Source: Heloderma charlesbogerti
Lineage: Eukaryota; Chordata; Lepidosauria; Squamata; Helodermatidae
Assembly: GCA_026122225.1 (NCBI GenBank)
Contig: JANEZZ010002698.1
Location: 699,647 to 763,646, forward strand
Direction of reading: 5' to 3'
Length of the DNA: 64,000 bases
Positions 30,378 through 41,593 of this stretch are shown here, one piece after another. The notes under the pieces are model-generated. The model saw only the letters and a list, made by a program, of their open reading frames with translations, was not told the DNA's origin and searched no databases. Made by a program: the position numbers and the translations under genes. The number at the start of each line of letters is the position of its first letter. Position 1 is the stretch's first letter.

Positions 30378-31059
30378 AGAGTAAGCAGCTGGCCCAGCAG
30401 ATGCGGTGCAAGGGTTCCTTCCAGGAGGGAGAGCAGCCCCCCTCCCCGCACTCTGCACCTCGGCAGCAAAAGTTTAAAGCGCTCCCCGCCCCTCTCTTGA
30501 GAGCGGTTTGAAAGAACAGTCCAGGCCTTTTCATTTCCAATTTTAAAAAACAAAAAACAAAACACATTTTAAACACATAGCTTCAGGCAAGAACTTAAAT
30601 GGAAGTTGTCTGAGGGAGGAAACTGGATTTGAGAGAATAATTAATGTGACGAAGAAAGCAGTGCTTTGGGGAAGAAAGACATCAACTATTGATCAAGAGG
30701 TTAAGCTCTAGAAAGGGAGCGTTACCGTCAACAAAACAGACTAGAGATTTTCAGTACAGAATCGAGGGAAGATGTGGGGGACTTGTCTACGGGGCGTGGG
30801 CATGAAATGATGTCTCAGTGACCACGCCATGCCCATATGTATATCCCAACAGCCTAGAATGACCGCTACAAAAGCGTCCCTCAACAAAAGGGCCGCAACT
30901 AATATCCGAATGACTGGGAAAATAAGCACACCTTTGCCTGGCGCTGAAAAGATGCCAGTGCCTGAGCCGGTGCCAGCGCCAGGATGTTGAGGGCCCTGGG
31001 GCAACGTGCCCTCCATGGGCCCCCTCCCTCAGCGAGTCTCCCTTCTCCCCTCCATTGCC
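30378..31059. other. No feature recognised
   Basis: No gene or repeat called. Confidence 0.35.
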
Positions 31060-31335
31060 CCCAGCTGCCCTTCCTCCTCCTCCTCTCTCCCATCCTTGCT
31101 ACCACTTGCTTGCTTCGCAGGCAGAGAGCCAGGGGGCAAGCGGGCCGCGGCATCTCCCGCTCCTCCTCCTCGCCGCCACCGTTGCCTGGGCCAGAGCGAG
31201 AGGCCAGTGAGCAAGCAAGTTGCAACGGGGAAAGGGAGGAGCAACTCCAGGGGGCTCTTGTCGGTGGGCCCCTGCTGAAACGTGAGCCCTCGGCAGATGC
31301 CCGACCATGCCTACCCTTGACACCAGCCCTGGTCT
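31060..31335 (+). repeat. Unclassified repeat U, copy 2 (uninterrupted)
   Basis: Matches 15280-15436 plus 15651-15755: CTGCCCTTCCTCCTCCTCCTC, GGCAGAGAGCCAGGGGGCAA, GGAGCAACTCCAGGGGGCTC, GTGGGCCCCTGCTGAAACG and GCCCGACCATGCCTACC. No open frame is shared by both copies. Confidence 0.6.
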
Positions 31336-31394
31336 GAGGGCACATGCAGCCACCTTTTCTTTAATATTTTTATTTATTTAAAATATTCGTAGGC

Positions 31395-31546
31395 TGCCTT
31401 TCATCCTCACTAGGCGGCTGAAGCTAAGCAGGTCTAGGTCTGGTCCATGCCTGGATGGGAGACCACCTGGGAAGCCCATGTACATCGCCTTGCATTCCCC
31501 ATCATGGAAGAAAGGCAGGGTATAAAACGTAAGAAATAAACAATTT
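31395..31546 (+). mobile_element. 5S rRNA-derived SINE
   Basis: GAAGCTAAGCAGGTCTAGGTC and GCCTGGATGGGAGACCACCT with GGGAA match the internal promoter part and 3' half of 5S rRNA. They are followed by a non-5S body (TACATCGCCTTGC, GGCAGGGTATAAAACG) and an AATAAA end. This is the design of 5S-derived SINEs known from squamates. The 5S 5' half is lost. Confidence 0.8.
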
Positions 31547-31887
31547 AACAGTACCACAGGAACAGCAGCAAAGGCCACATGGAAGATTGGGGCAACTAAT
31601 GATCCATAATCACTCTGAACGAGCAAGGTCTTGAGCTGCCATCTAAAGCACGTTAATGAAGGAGCAAGGCAAGTCTCATGTGGAAGGGAGTTTAGGCATC
31701 ACCACCGAGAAGGCCCCATCTTGCATGGCCATTCGCTGCACATCACTCAGGGGGGAGACATGAAGCAGGGCCTCAAAAGGTGATCTACACTGAAGTTAAA
31801 GAAAGACTAAAAGGGATCTAGTCTGGTTTGGATACTTTCAAATTAGACCTAGTTTGACTGAATTAATAAGCAAAAATCAGTATTTCA

Positions 31888-32003
31888 GGTCACAGTACTA
31901 TGCATGTTTAGACAGAAAAAAAATCCCCAGTATGGCTGGCTGGGGAATGCAGGGAATTACAGGACTTTTCCAGCCCAAATATGCACAGAACTGCACCCTA
32001 AGA
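31888..32003. mobile_element. MITE family M1, imperfect palindrome
   Basis: CTATGCATGTTTAGACAGAA at the left and AATATGCACAGAACTGCACCC at the right, with a GCTGGCTGGGGAATGCAGGG centre. Inverted arms are visible but diverged. Confidence 0.65.
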
Positions 32004-32039
32004 GACTTAGGAGAATTTGAAAATAAATAATTATAAAGG

Positions 32040-32720
32040 CCAAATATTGACTTTATGAATTATTTCTAAAAAACAATACTGAGCCAGAACAGGTAAAAGA
32101 TTATATGATCAAATAAATGGGCACAGAATATAGGTGAAAATATGTCAGTGAAAATTTGGAGAAATATTTGGAGGAACTGTCATTATTTCTCTTTGAACGG
32201 AACACTGAGAGAACATTGTTATAAAATTATGACAAGATGGTATTTAACACCATCTTTTATATACAAAAAATAAAATAAAATCAGCCACCTATTTGTTGGA
32301 AGTGGAAAGACGAAATAGATTATTTTCCTCTATGGTGGAAATGTCCCTTAGTGCAAAAATACTGGGAAAGAATTAAATTTATTACAGGAAAGATTTTAGG
32401 TTATGAAAATCCTCTGGACCCAGTAATTTTCCTTTTTAACTTTACTGAGGGTTCATGACTGCTACTAGGATATTGAATGCGGAGAACTGGGGATCTCAAA
32501 AACTTTCCTCTGAGAAAGATTGGTACAATAAAATGTGAGACCTAGCAGTGATGGTTAAATTAACTCATTATATCAGAACAACAATAACAAGGGGGGGGAA
32601 TCAGAGAAGGATACTTTGAAAGAAAAGTGGAAACCTTTTACTGATTATAGTAAAAAGAATTTAATATCTCCCAATGTGAAATACTATTTTTCATTACATT
32701 CTTCTTGAAATATATGCCAC
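32040..32720 (+). mobile_element. L1-type LINE fragment (ORF2 C-terminal region)
   Basis: In the plus frame near 32290 it reads CWKWKDEIDYFPLWWKCPLV and QKYWERI, the cysteine/tryptophan-rich C-terminal motif of L1 ORF2. Near 32610 it reads LKEKWKPFTDYSKKN, close to the L1 C-terminus. It is AT-rich, with stops and frameshifts. It is the only L1-like sequence seen here. Confidence 0.65.
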
Positions 32721-33427
32721 TAAAAATATGGTATATATTTTATAATGCTCCCCTTGTATTTTGTTCAAGTTTATTCTTCTGTGGGAATTTATTCTGAGGA
32801 TATTGGGAGATGTGAAGGTTTCCCACACACACACATATAATAATATAATATTAAAAGAAACCAGGAGACTTCCTGCAAATCCTGGATTCAGTGCGCACCC
32901 TGGCATCTTTCAGAAACCACAACAGAAGGACGTGCTACATGTTGAGGAAGAGTGTTTACTGCTTCCCCTGCTGTAGGCCTTGCAGTGTGTCCCAGAGAGC
33001 TTTGGCTAAATAAATCCCACAAGTTTCTTCCCTGGAAAAAGCATGTAAAATATTCATGCCCACGCTGAGTATTTCTGCCTCTGGCATAAGTAGGTGAACT
33101 CCTCTCAGGCACAATATTTAAGACGTAACCAAGCAGGCTTTTAAACCAGGCGAGGCAGGGCTGCGTACAGCCAATGCCAAACTAATGAATCGGTCGCAAA
33201 ATTCTTTGCCAAGAGAACACAGAATTGTGTGCTTGGTATCAATGGATGCAAACTGTGAGGTTGTGCAAGCCTCCGCCTCAATTTGCAGGGTTTGGGTTTA
33301 AGCACAATTCACGCTGTTCAAGGAACGATTTGCTCAACTTCCGTTTTCTTTTGTTCCCACTGAGCTCAGTGGAACACAAGAGGGTGGGCATGGATTGGCT
33401 ACAAGTCAGGTGTGGGGTAGCACAGCC
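32721..33427. other. No gene recognised; short CA run
   Basis: Contains ACACACACACAT at 32825. No exon or assignable repeat. Confidence 0.35.
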
Positions 33428-33572
33428 TTTCCCAACCTGACACCCGCAAAATATATTGAACTACAGCTCCCATCATCCCCAGCCAGCATGGCCACTGACT
33501 ATGCTGCCTGGGAATGCTGGGAGTTATAGGACTTCCTTCTGTCTAAACACGCCTAAGACTGCACCCTTAATT
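33428..33572. mobile_element. MITE remnant, M1 right arm with H3-like left part
   Basis: CTACAGCTCCCATCATCCCC with AGCCAGCATGGCC is followed by TGGGAATGCTGGGAGTTATAG, CTTCTGTCTAAACACGCC and ACTGCACCCTTAA. The left part fits H3, the right part M1. Confidence 0.5.
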
Positions 33573-33734
33573 GGATGCACTTTTAAGCTGTTGTTTTAAC
33601 TGTTGCTGCTATTTTCGTGATGAGAGGGAGTGAAATGTTGTTGTTACTGTGAACTGCATTTTTACCTTTTCAATTGTTTTAGGGTTTTAGTGTGAAACTG
33701 CCTTGAGCGGGCCTTCTGCTCTGAAAGGTGGCAC

Positions 33735-34030
33735 AAGAGGAGCCACGTCGGATCAGACCAAGGGTCTATCTAGTCTGGTATTCTGTTCACACAGTGGCTG
33801 CCTGGCTGCCCATGGAAAGCCCACAAGCAGGACACAAGTGCAACAGCACCCTCCCGCCCATGTTCCCCAGCAACTGGTGTACATAGGCATACTGCCTCTG
33901 ATACTGGAGGTAGCATAGAGCCATCAGGACTTGTAGCCATTGGTAGCCTTCTCCTCCAGGAATTTGTCTAATCTCCTTTTAAAGCCATCCGAATTGGTGG
34001 CCATCACAAGCCACCTTGGCTTGGGAGCCC
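33735..34030 (-). mobile_element. CR1-like LINE 3' region, minus strand, subfamily b
   Basis: GGATCAGACCAAGGGTCTATC, TCACACAGTGGCTGCCTGGC, CATGTTCCCCAGCAACTGGTG, TAGCCATTGGTAGCCTTCTC and CTTTTAAAGCCATCCGAATTG form a block recurring at 44225-44475. Comparable sequence is known from CR1 elements of turtles and other reptiles. Confidence 0.65.
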
Positions 34031-34380
34031 TTTTGGCTAAAGGGCGGGAGAAAAATGCTAGAAATAATTAGACAGACAGATGCAAAATGCAGGAGCAGAA
34101 TGCTCTTCACTAAACCACAGAATAGATACACTTTTCTCTGAGACTGCAGCAGCAGCAGCATCCCACACCCCAGTCCTAGCTGATTGTGCCCCGTGTGAAA
34201 AGTGAGCGGGCTGGGGGAGGAATGATGGGGTGCGAGTGTGTACACACACCATGCAGCTTTTCCACTTAATGCCACCAAATGTCTGGAAGTAGCTAGCCCC
34301 TGCTGTCTGAAACCCACCAGCCTTTCAGTGGGGCTTGTTTGCATTCCATAACCATTTCTCCGACTCTGCCCCTTAATGGT

Positions 34381-37300
34381 CCCCTTCATGGATCACTGCC
34401 TTGTTGTGGCGAAGGGGCTTGCGTAACTCAGTGAAGCCATAAGCTATGCCGTGCAGGGCCACCCAAGACGGACAGGTCATGGCAGAGAGTTCTGACAAAA
34501 TGTGGTCCACTGGAGAAGGAAATGGCAACCCACTCCAGTATTCTTGCCAAGAAAACCCCATGGAAAGTATCACAAGGCTAAAAGATATGACGCCGGAAGA
34601 TGAGCCCCTCAGGTCGGAAGGTGTCCAATATGCTACTGGGGAAGAGCAGAGGGTATTTCCAAGTAGCGCCAGAAAGAGTGAAGCGGCTGGGCCAAACCCG
34701 AAAGGACACTCAGCTGTGGATGTGTCTGGTGGTGAAAAGAACATCCGATGCTGTAAAGAACAATATTGTTTAGGAACCTGGAATGTCAGATCAATGAATC
34801 AAGGTAAGCTGGAGGTGGTCAAACATGAGATGGCAAGATTGAACATCGACATCTTGGGAATCAGCGAACTCAAATGGACAGGCATGGGCGAATTTAATTC
34901 AGGTGACCATCATATCTACTATTGTGGGCAAGAATCCCTTAGAAGAAATGGAGTAGCACTCATAGTCAACAAAAGGGTGGGAAAAGCAGTACTGGGGTAC
35001 AATCTTAAAAATGATAGAATGATCTCAGTACGAATCCAAGGCAAACCATTCAACATCACAGTAATTCAAGTCTATGCCCCAACCACTGAGGCCGAAGAAG
35101 CTGAGGTTGATCGGTTCTATGAAGACCTACAACACCTTCTAGAACTAACACCAAAAAAAGATGTCCTCTTCATCATAGGGGATTGGAATGCTAAAGTAGG
35201 AAGTCAAGAAATCACCGGGATAACAGGCAGGCATGGCCTTGGTGTACAAAATGAAGCAGGACAAAAGCTAATAGAGTTTTGCCAAGAGAACATGCTGATC
35301 ATAGCAAACACTCTTTTCCAACAGCACAAGAGGCGACTCTACACATGGACATCACCAGATGGTCAATATCGAAATCAGATTGATTATGTCCTTTGCAGCC
35401 AAAGATGGAGAAGCTCCATACAGTCAGTAAAAACAAGACCTGGAGCTGACTGTGGCTCAGATCATGAGCTGCTTCTTGCAAAATTTCGGCTTAAATTGAA
35501 GAACGTCGGGAAAACCACTAAACCGTTCAGGTATGACCTAAATCATATCCCTGATGAATATACAGTGGAGGTGAGGAATAGATTTCAGGGATTAGACCTG
35601 ATAGACAGAGTGCCTGAGGAACTATGGACGGAGGTCCGTAACATTGTTCAGGAGGCAGCAACGAAATCCGTCCCAAAGAAAAAGAAATGCAAGAAAGCAA
35701 AGTGGCTGTCTGATGAGGCTTTACAAGTAGCTCATGAAAGAAGGGAAGCAAAAAGCAAGGGAGAAAGGGGAAGATATACCCAACTGAATGCAGAGTTCCA
35801 GAGAATAGCAAGGAGAGACAAGAAGGCCTTCTTAAATGAACAATGCAAAGAAATCGAGGAAAACAACAGAATGGGAAAGACTAGAGATCTCTTCAAGAAA
35901 ATTGGAGATCTCAAGGGAACGTTTTGTGCAAAGACGGGCATGATAAAGGACAAAGAAGGCAGGGACCTAACAGAAGCAGATGAGATTAAGAAGAGGTGGC
36001 AAGAATACACAGAAGAACTCTACAGGAAAGATCTTAATCCCTGATAGCCATGATAGTGCGGTCACTGAACTTGAGCCGGACATCCTCGAGAGTGAAGTCA
36101 AGTGGGCCTTAGGAAGCATTAGTAACAACAAAGCTAGCGGAGATGACAGTATTCCAGCTGAGCTATTTAAAATCCTAAAAGATGATGCTGTTAAAGTGCT
36201 GCATTCAATATGTCAACAAATCTGGAACACTCAACAGTGGCCACAAGACTGGAAAAGGTCAGTTTACATTCCAATTCCAAAGAAGGGCAACGCCAAAGAG
36301 TGTTCAAACTACCGCACAATTGCGCTAATTTCACATGCCAGCAAGGTGATGCTCAAAATCCTACAAGCTAGGCTTCAGCAGTATGCGAACCGAGAACTAC
36401 CGGAAGTACAAGCTGGGTTTCGAAGAGGCAGAGGAACTAGAGATCAAATCGCCAACATTCGCTGCATCATGTAGAAAGCAAGAGAATTCCAGAAAAACGT
36501 CTATTTCTGCTTCATTGACTACACTAAAGCCTTTGATTGTGTGGATCACAACAAACTGTGGCAAATTCTTAAAGTGATGGGAGTACCAGACCACCTTACC
36601 TGTCTCCTGAGAAACCTGTACGAGGGTCAAGAAGCAACAGTAAGAACCAGACATGGAACAACCGATTGGTTCAAAATTGGGAAAGGAGTACGACAAGGCT
36701 GCATATTGTCACCCTGCTTATTTAACTTATATGCAGAGTACATCATGAGAAATGCCGGGTTGGATGAATCACAGGTCGGAATTAAGATTGCTGGGAGAAT
36801 TATCAACAACCTCCGATATGCAGACGATACCACCCTAATGGCAGAAAGCGAAGAGGATCTCAAGAGCCTCTTGTTGAGGGTGAAAGAGGAGAGTGCAAAA
36901 GCTGGTTTGAAACTCAACATTAAAAAAACGAAGATCATGGCATCTGGCCCCATCACTTCCTGGCACATAGAAGGGGAAGAAATGGAAGCAGTGACAGATT
37001 TTACTTTCTTGGGCTCCAAGATCACCGCAGACGGTGACTGTAGCCATGAAATTAAAAGACGCTTGCTCCTTGGGAGGAAAGCTATGGCCAACCTAGACAG
37101 CATAGTAAGAAGCAGAGACATCACCTTGCCGACAAAGGTCCGTCTAATCAAAGCTATGGTTTTCCCAGTAGTAATGTATGGCTGTGAGAGCTGGACTATA
37201 AGGAAGGCTGAGCGCCGAAGAATTGATGCTTTCGAACTGTGGTGCTGGAGAAGACTCTTACGAGTCCCCTGGACTGCAAGGAGGTCCAATCAGTCCATCC

Positions 37301-37606
37301 TAAAGGAAATCAACCCTGACTGCTCACTGGAAGGACAAATACTGAAGCTGAAGCTCCAATATTTTGGCCACCTAATGCGAAGAGAAAACTCCCTGGAAAA
37401 GACCCTGATGCTGGGAAAGACTGAAGGCAAAAGGAGAAGGGGACGGCAGAGGATGAGATGGCTAGATAGCATCACGGATGCAATGAATATGAACTTGAGC
37501 ACGCTCCGGGAGAGAGCGCAGGACAGGAAGGCCTGACGTGCTATGGTCCATGGGGTCACGAAGAGTCGGACACGACTGAACGACTGAACAACAACAACAA
37601 CAACAA
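34381..37606 (+). mobile_element. Full-length RTE-BovB LINE with perfect 13-bp target duplication
   Basis: The element runs from CCCCTTCATGGATCACTGCC to a CAACAACAACAACAACAA tail and is flanked by identical GCCCCTTAATGGT at 34368-34380 and 37607-37619. Its length, 3226 bp, is that of an intact BovB. It encodes an AP-like endonuclease followed by a reverse transcriptase. The 3' end carries TCCATGGGGTC and AGAGTCGGACACGACTGAACG, the signature shared with ruminant BovB and the Sauria SINE. BovB is well known for horizontal transfer between squamates and ruminants. Only a few coding defects are present, so the insertion is probably recent. Confidence 0.95.
34446..37536 (+). pseudogene. BovB endonuclease-reverse transcriptase ORF, nearly intact
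   Basis: The polyprotein cleaves target DNA and copies LINE RNA at the nick. The first open part, 34446-36044 (532 residues), holds the APE-type endonuclease at about residues 105-350: GTWNVRSMN, the ISELKW glutamate, VYAPTTEAE, GDWNAKVG and the SDHELL histidine site. A small deletion near 36030-36042 shifts the frame. The second part, 35980-36474, begins the RT domain (SVYIPIPKKGN, NYRTIALIS, QAGFRRGR) and ends at TAG 36472-36474, where the truncated copy reads GAG. The third part, 36541-37536, follows in the same frame with an intact YADD catalytic site (about 36820-36831). TGA at 37534 replaces a TGG near the C-terminus. Three lesions inactivate it. Long minus-strand frames here are shadows. 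Confidence 0.92.
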
Positions 37607-37619
37607 GCCCCTTAATGGT

Positions 37620-38244
37620 ACCCTAAATCACTCACTCCAGTCTTCTGACCACTTTGCTGAACCTGCGCTGCCACGCGACTCAAGCTTAAAGGCCTTGCAA
37701 GCAGAACACGGGAGGCGAGTAATTCTGCAAATCATCTCCATGTGGGGTTTTGGGTTGCTTCCAGTGTATATTTTCCCTGTAAGGCTGGAATGAACAGACA
37801 TCGCTACCCTGCCAAACTCCCTCGATGATGTGGCTTTGGTTTCATCATGGTTAAAGGGGCACAAATATTGGGCTTAGGTCCAAAAGCCCAGAGGAGTAGT
37901 ATGGGGAGGAGGAAAAGGGTACAGTTTTTCCCCATTTGGGATTTTGGGGATGGATTTTGTTCCTCTTTTTAAGGAATTGCTCTTGCTGCTCCAGCTACGA
38001 AGCCTGGAGTGAAACTGGAAGGCATCAGAGATTTGAAGAAGAGCAGATGGGCATCACTTATGGTGGAGGATGTGGCTACCACGTGACTATACGAAGTGGA
38101 GGCGGCCCTGTGATATAAACAGAGGCTGGAGGAGAGTATTTTGGGAACCAGGTTGAAGAAAATAATGAGCTAAAGAGGAGGGCTGAGACACCACACTTGG
38201 CAAAAAACCTCTGGCGGCAGTGCTTAAGAACCATTCCTTAACTG
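37620..38244. other. No feature recognised
   Basis: No gene or repeat called. Confidence 0.35.
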
Positions 38245-38350
38245 TGTGCTTTCCAGCTGTGTTGGACTGCAACTCCCATAATACCCAACCAGCATGGCCA
38301 ATGGAGTTGGCCATGGGAATTGCAGTCCAACACATCTGGAGGGCGCTATG
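38245..38350. mobile_element. Palindromic hAT-like MITE, family H3
   Basis: CTGTGTTGGACTGCAACTCCC and GGGAATTGCAGTCCAACACAT with CTGGAGGGC form inverted arms around an AGCATGGCCAATGG/TTGGCCATG centre. Confidence 0.7.
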
Positions 38351-38412
38351 TTGGGGAAGGGTGGAAGATGTAGGACTCTTTCCTGTCTGAACATGCATGG
38401 GTTTGCGCCCTT
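38351..38412. mobile_element. MITE family M1, right-arm fragment
   Basis: GTAGGACTCTTTCCTGTCTG, AACATGCATGGGTTTGCGCCC and TTA match the M1 right arm. Confidence 0.6.
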
Positions 38413-38555
38413 AAGCTCCAACATGCTGGTAGTTTGGGGTCCCGCCCCTTTTGCCTCCAGCTCCGCCCACCCCTGGAATGCGGCTCCCAGGAGCTTCTCT
38501 GAAATGGAATCTGGCCCTTTGGCTGAAAGAGGTTCAACAGCCCCAAGTAAAAGGG
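38413..38555 (+). mobile_element. hAT-like repeat family H4 fragment
   Basis: ACATGCTGGTAGTTTGGGGTC, TTTTGCCTCCAGCTCCGCCC, CTGAAATGGAATCTGGCCC and GAAAGAGGTTCAACAG match 12055-12200. Confidence 0.55.
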
Positions 38556-39208
38556 ACAATCACAGCTGTCTCAAGTGAGGCTGGCCCCAAAGGAAGCCCT
38601 GTCACCTAGGAAACTCAGGCAAATTCAAAAAATAGAGTAAGCCTTCAGAAGGTCTCACAGTTTTTAACTTTAAAAAAATGTTTAAGGAACATAAAGAGCC
38701 AAGCTCAGGTCTGGAGAGAAAGGCAGAAACTTGGGCCTGCTTCCAAAGGTGGAGCAAAGATGAAGGCAGAAGGTAGAGATTTCTCTTGCTGGGAAATCCA
38801 GTTCTTTGACTCAACTGAGTTCTGCAGCATGCACGACTCCATTTGCATTTCCAAGCTGAACTCCAGGAACTTTTGCGCATTTTGGTTTTCCGCAGGTTCT
38901 GCAATTTGGGCAACTTTGGCTGCAATTTGCATAAATTGTTCCAAAATGTGTGCACATTGTAGAACCTGTGAAAAATTCTGCAACCCCCCCCCCCCCAAAT
39001 CCCCAAACTGGCTCAACTCGCTGCAGACTGAGTCGGGTGCTGCAGCAGGAACCGGAACAAAGTATGGGGGGCAGAATCTAGGAAACCTCCTCGAACTCCA
39101 CCCCCCCTAAATGGATTTCTCCCACATCCCTGGTGGTGCAGGCCTGGCAAAGTTTGCCCAAGTCACCAAGAGCCTATCTATATCTCACCTTTCTCAAATT
39201 TATTTATT
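38556..39208. other. No gene recognised; C run at 38985-38996
   Basis: No exon or assignable repeat was seen. A C-rich run occurs at about 38985-38996. Confidence 0.35.
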
Positions 39209-39209
39209 T

Positions 39210-39722
39210 CATAGAATCATAGAACAGTAGGGTCGGAAGGGGCCTACAAGACCATTGAGTCCAACCCCCTGCTCAATGCAGGAATCCAAGTCAGAGCATC
39301 CCCGACAGATGGCTGTCCAGACTCCAGCCCCATCTTGAATGCCTCCAGTGTGGGAGAGCCCACCACCTCCCTAGGTAATGGGTTCCATTGTCGTATTGCT
39401 CTAACAGTCAGGAAGTTTTTCCTGATGTTCAGCCAGAATCTGGCTTCCTTTCACTTGAGCCCATGATTCCGTGTCCTGCACTCTGGGATGATCGAGAAGA
39501 AGAGATCCTGGCCTTCCTCTCTGTGACCACCTTTCAAGGACTTGAAGAGTGCTATCCTATCTCCCCTCAGTCTTCTCAAGGCTAAACAGGCCCAGTTCTT
39601 TCAGTCTCTCCTCACAGGGCTTTGTTTCCAGTCCCCGATCATCTTCGTTGCCTTCCTCTGAAGCCTCTCCAGCTTGTCTGCATCCTTCTTAAAGTGCGGT
39701 GCCCAGAACTGGACACAGTACT
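39210..39722 (-). mobile_element. CR1 LINE 3' end, minus strand
   Basis: Inverse of 14268-14780: starts at the ATAGAATCATAGAACAGTAG tail and runs through AGTCCAACCCCCTGCTCAATG, CAGGAAGTTTTTCCTGATG and TTGCCTTCCTCTGAAGCC to GTGCCCAGAACTGGACAC. Complete over the last 510 bases of the CR1 frame. Confidence 0.88.
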
Positions 39723-39885
39723 AATTCTATCCTGCTTTGCTTACTGCCTTATGATACGCTTTCAGTGTCACGATAAGCATGAAAATTAATATGCAAGAAG
39801 CTTCTTAAAGGCAGTGATGGGACTTGTAGTCCCACACAAGTGTAAGGCACCGGGATGGGGGAAGCTGCTCAAGAGAAAAGCAAGC

Positions 39886-39962
39886 AGTGGAGGCTGGTGG
39901 CTCCGATGTCAGTGGGGTGATGAATCTGCTCCAGGTTTCAGTCAGAACTTGTCAGAACTCCA
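39886..39962 (+). mobile_element. hAT MITE family H2, single arm
   Basis: CAGTGGAGGCTGGTGGCTCC, GATGTCAGTGGGGTGATGAA, CCAGGTTTCAGTCAG and AGAACTCCACTG. The second arm is absent; CR1 sequence begins directly afterwards. Confidence 0.65.
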
Positions 39963-40115
39963 CTGTAAACAAGGGAGATAGAATTAAAAGGAAAAGAACC
40001 AAGGATTAAACATCTCCAAAATTAGCTCACTGCACCTCACAAAGGCTGGGAAGAATGTGTTTGGCCACAGCATGAAGAACTTCATCAGGAGGGCTTTACA
40101 CTGACTCCTACAGGG

Positions 40116-41042
40116 ATGGGAGATGTAAAGTTGGGGGTAACAATGGATGAAGGCTCATGCACCACAACGGAGAGAACAGCTCTAATAGCACCCAATAATC
40201 GTCTTCAGAAACATGTAGGAAGAAAGCCAGACTATGAAGCACATGGGCTTCGATGTCTATATACTAATGCCCAGAGTATGGGAAACAAACAGAACGAACT
40301 TGAACTCTTAATACAGGAGGGAAATTATGACTTGATAGGTATAACTGAGACTTGGTGGGATGACTCTCATGACTGGAATACAGCAACTGAAGGATATAAC
40401 TTGTTCAAAAAGAACAAGAGGAACAGAAAGGGAGGTGGGGTTGCACTATATGTTAAAAATATATATCTTTGCACAGAAATACAGGAGGATGAGCTTGGTA
40501 GCCCCATCGAGAGCATCTGGGTTAAAATAAATGGAGCAAAGAATTAAAGGGACCTGGTGGTCGGAATCTACTACTGGCCACCCAATCAAGGAGAAGACGC
40601 GGATGAAACTTTTGAAAAGCAAATAGCCAATGTTTCAAGGAAGCATGATGCAGTAGTAATGGGGGACTTCAATTTCCCCGATATTTGTTGGGAGACAAAT
40701 TCTGCAAAACATGGCCCCTCCAAGAGATTCTTGACTTGTGTTCCTGATAATTTCCTCCTACAGAAAGTAAAGGAAGGAACTAGAGGATCGGCTATCCTTG
40801 ACTTGATGCTAACCAACAGAGATGACTTAGTGGATAAAGTAGCAGTTATGGGAACTCTGGGGGAAAGTGACCAGGTTATACTTGAGTTCTTGGTTCTAAA
40901 GGAAGCAAAAGCTGAGTGTAGCCAAACGTGTACCCTGGATTTTAGGAAAGCCAATTTTAATAAACTCAGAACAATGATCAGTAAGGTCCCATGGCAAGCA
41001 ACTGTAACGAGAAAAGGAGTCCAAGATGGGTGGGAGTTTTAA
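40116..41042 (+). pseudogene. CR1 endonuclease domain, interrupted
   Basis: APE-type endonuclease remnant. The first part (40116-40547) shows the CR1 pattern LYTNAQSMGNKQNELELL, the ITETWW catalytic-glutamate block and GGGVALYVK. After a stop at 40545 the second part (40557-41042) shows GIYYWPPNQ, VMGDFNFPDI, LDLMLTNR and the GESDQVILEF segment (normally GxSDH), where the histidine is replaced by glutamine. It would be inactive. Confidence 0.8.
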
Positions 41043-41593
41043 AAAAAGGAAATTCTAAAGGCACAATTACAAACAATTTCAACAAGAAAAAAAGGCAGAA
41101 GACAACAGAAGATGCCAATGTGGCTTCACAAAAAGCTTAGAGATGACCTGAAAACAAAAAAGGACACATATAGGAAGTAGAAAGAAGGCCAAGTAACTAA
41201 GGAAGAGTACAGGCAGGTAGCACAGAATTGCAGGGATGGCGTCAGGAAGGCTAAAGCTGAGAACAAGCTGAGGTTAGCGAGGGATGCTAAAAGCAACAAA
41301 AAGGCTTTGTTCAGCTACGTGCATAGTAAAAGACAGAGGAACAAAATGGTGGTCCAGCTATTAAATAAGGATGGCAAAATGATAACAGATGACCAAGAAA
41401 AGGCAGAGGTGCTCAGTTCCGACTTTGGCTCAGTCTTCTCCTAAAAGAGGGTCTATGTCCCCCCTGGCAAAGGTGAAGTACAGGCTGAAGGGGCAGGATT
41501 GCAGCTGGAGATTGATAGGCATATGGTCAAGGAACACCTAATGACTTTGAATGAGTTCAAATCTCATGAGGGCCAGATGAACTGCATCCTAGA

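Noticed and set aside
31405..31480. 5S rRNA gene
   Set aside because: Only the 3' half is kept and it is fused to a repeat body with an A-rich end; it is a SINE.
34446..36044. A 532-codon endonuclease-like ORF as a host gene
   Set aside because: It is the first part of a LINE with a target duplication, and its motifs are those of BovB endonuclease.
34381..37606. Ruminant DNA contamination, suggested by BovB
   Set aside because: The surrounding SINEs and other LINEs are reptilian in type and the BovB has its own target duplication in that context.
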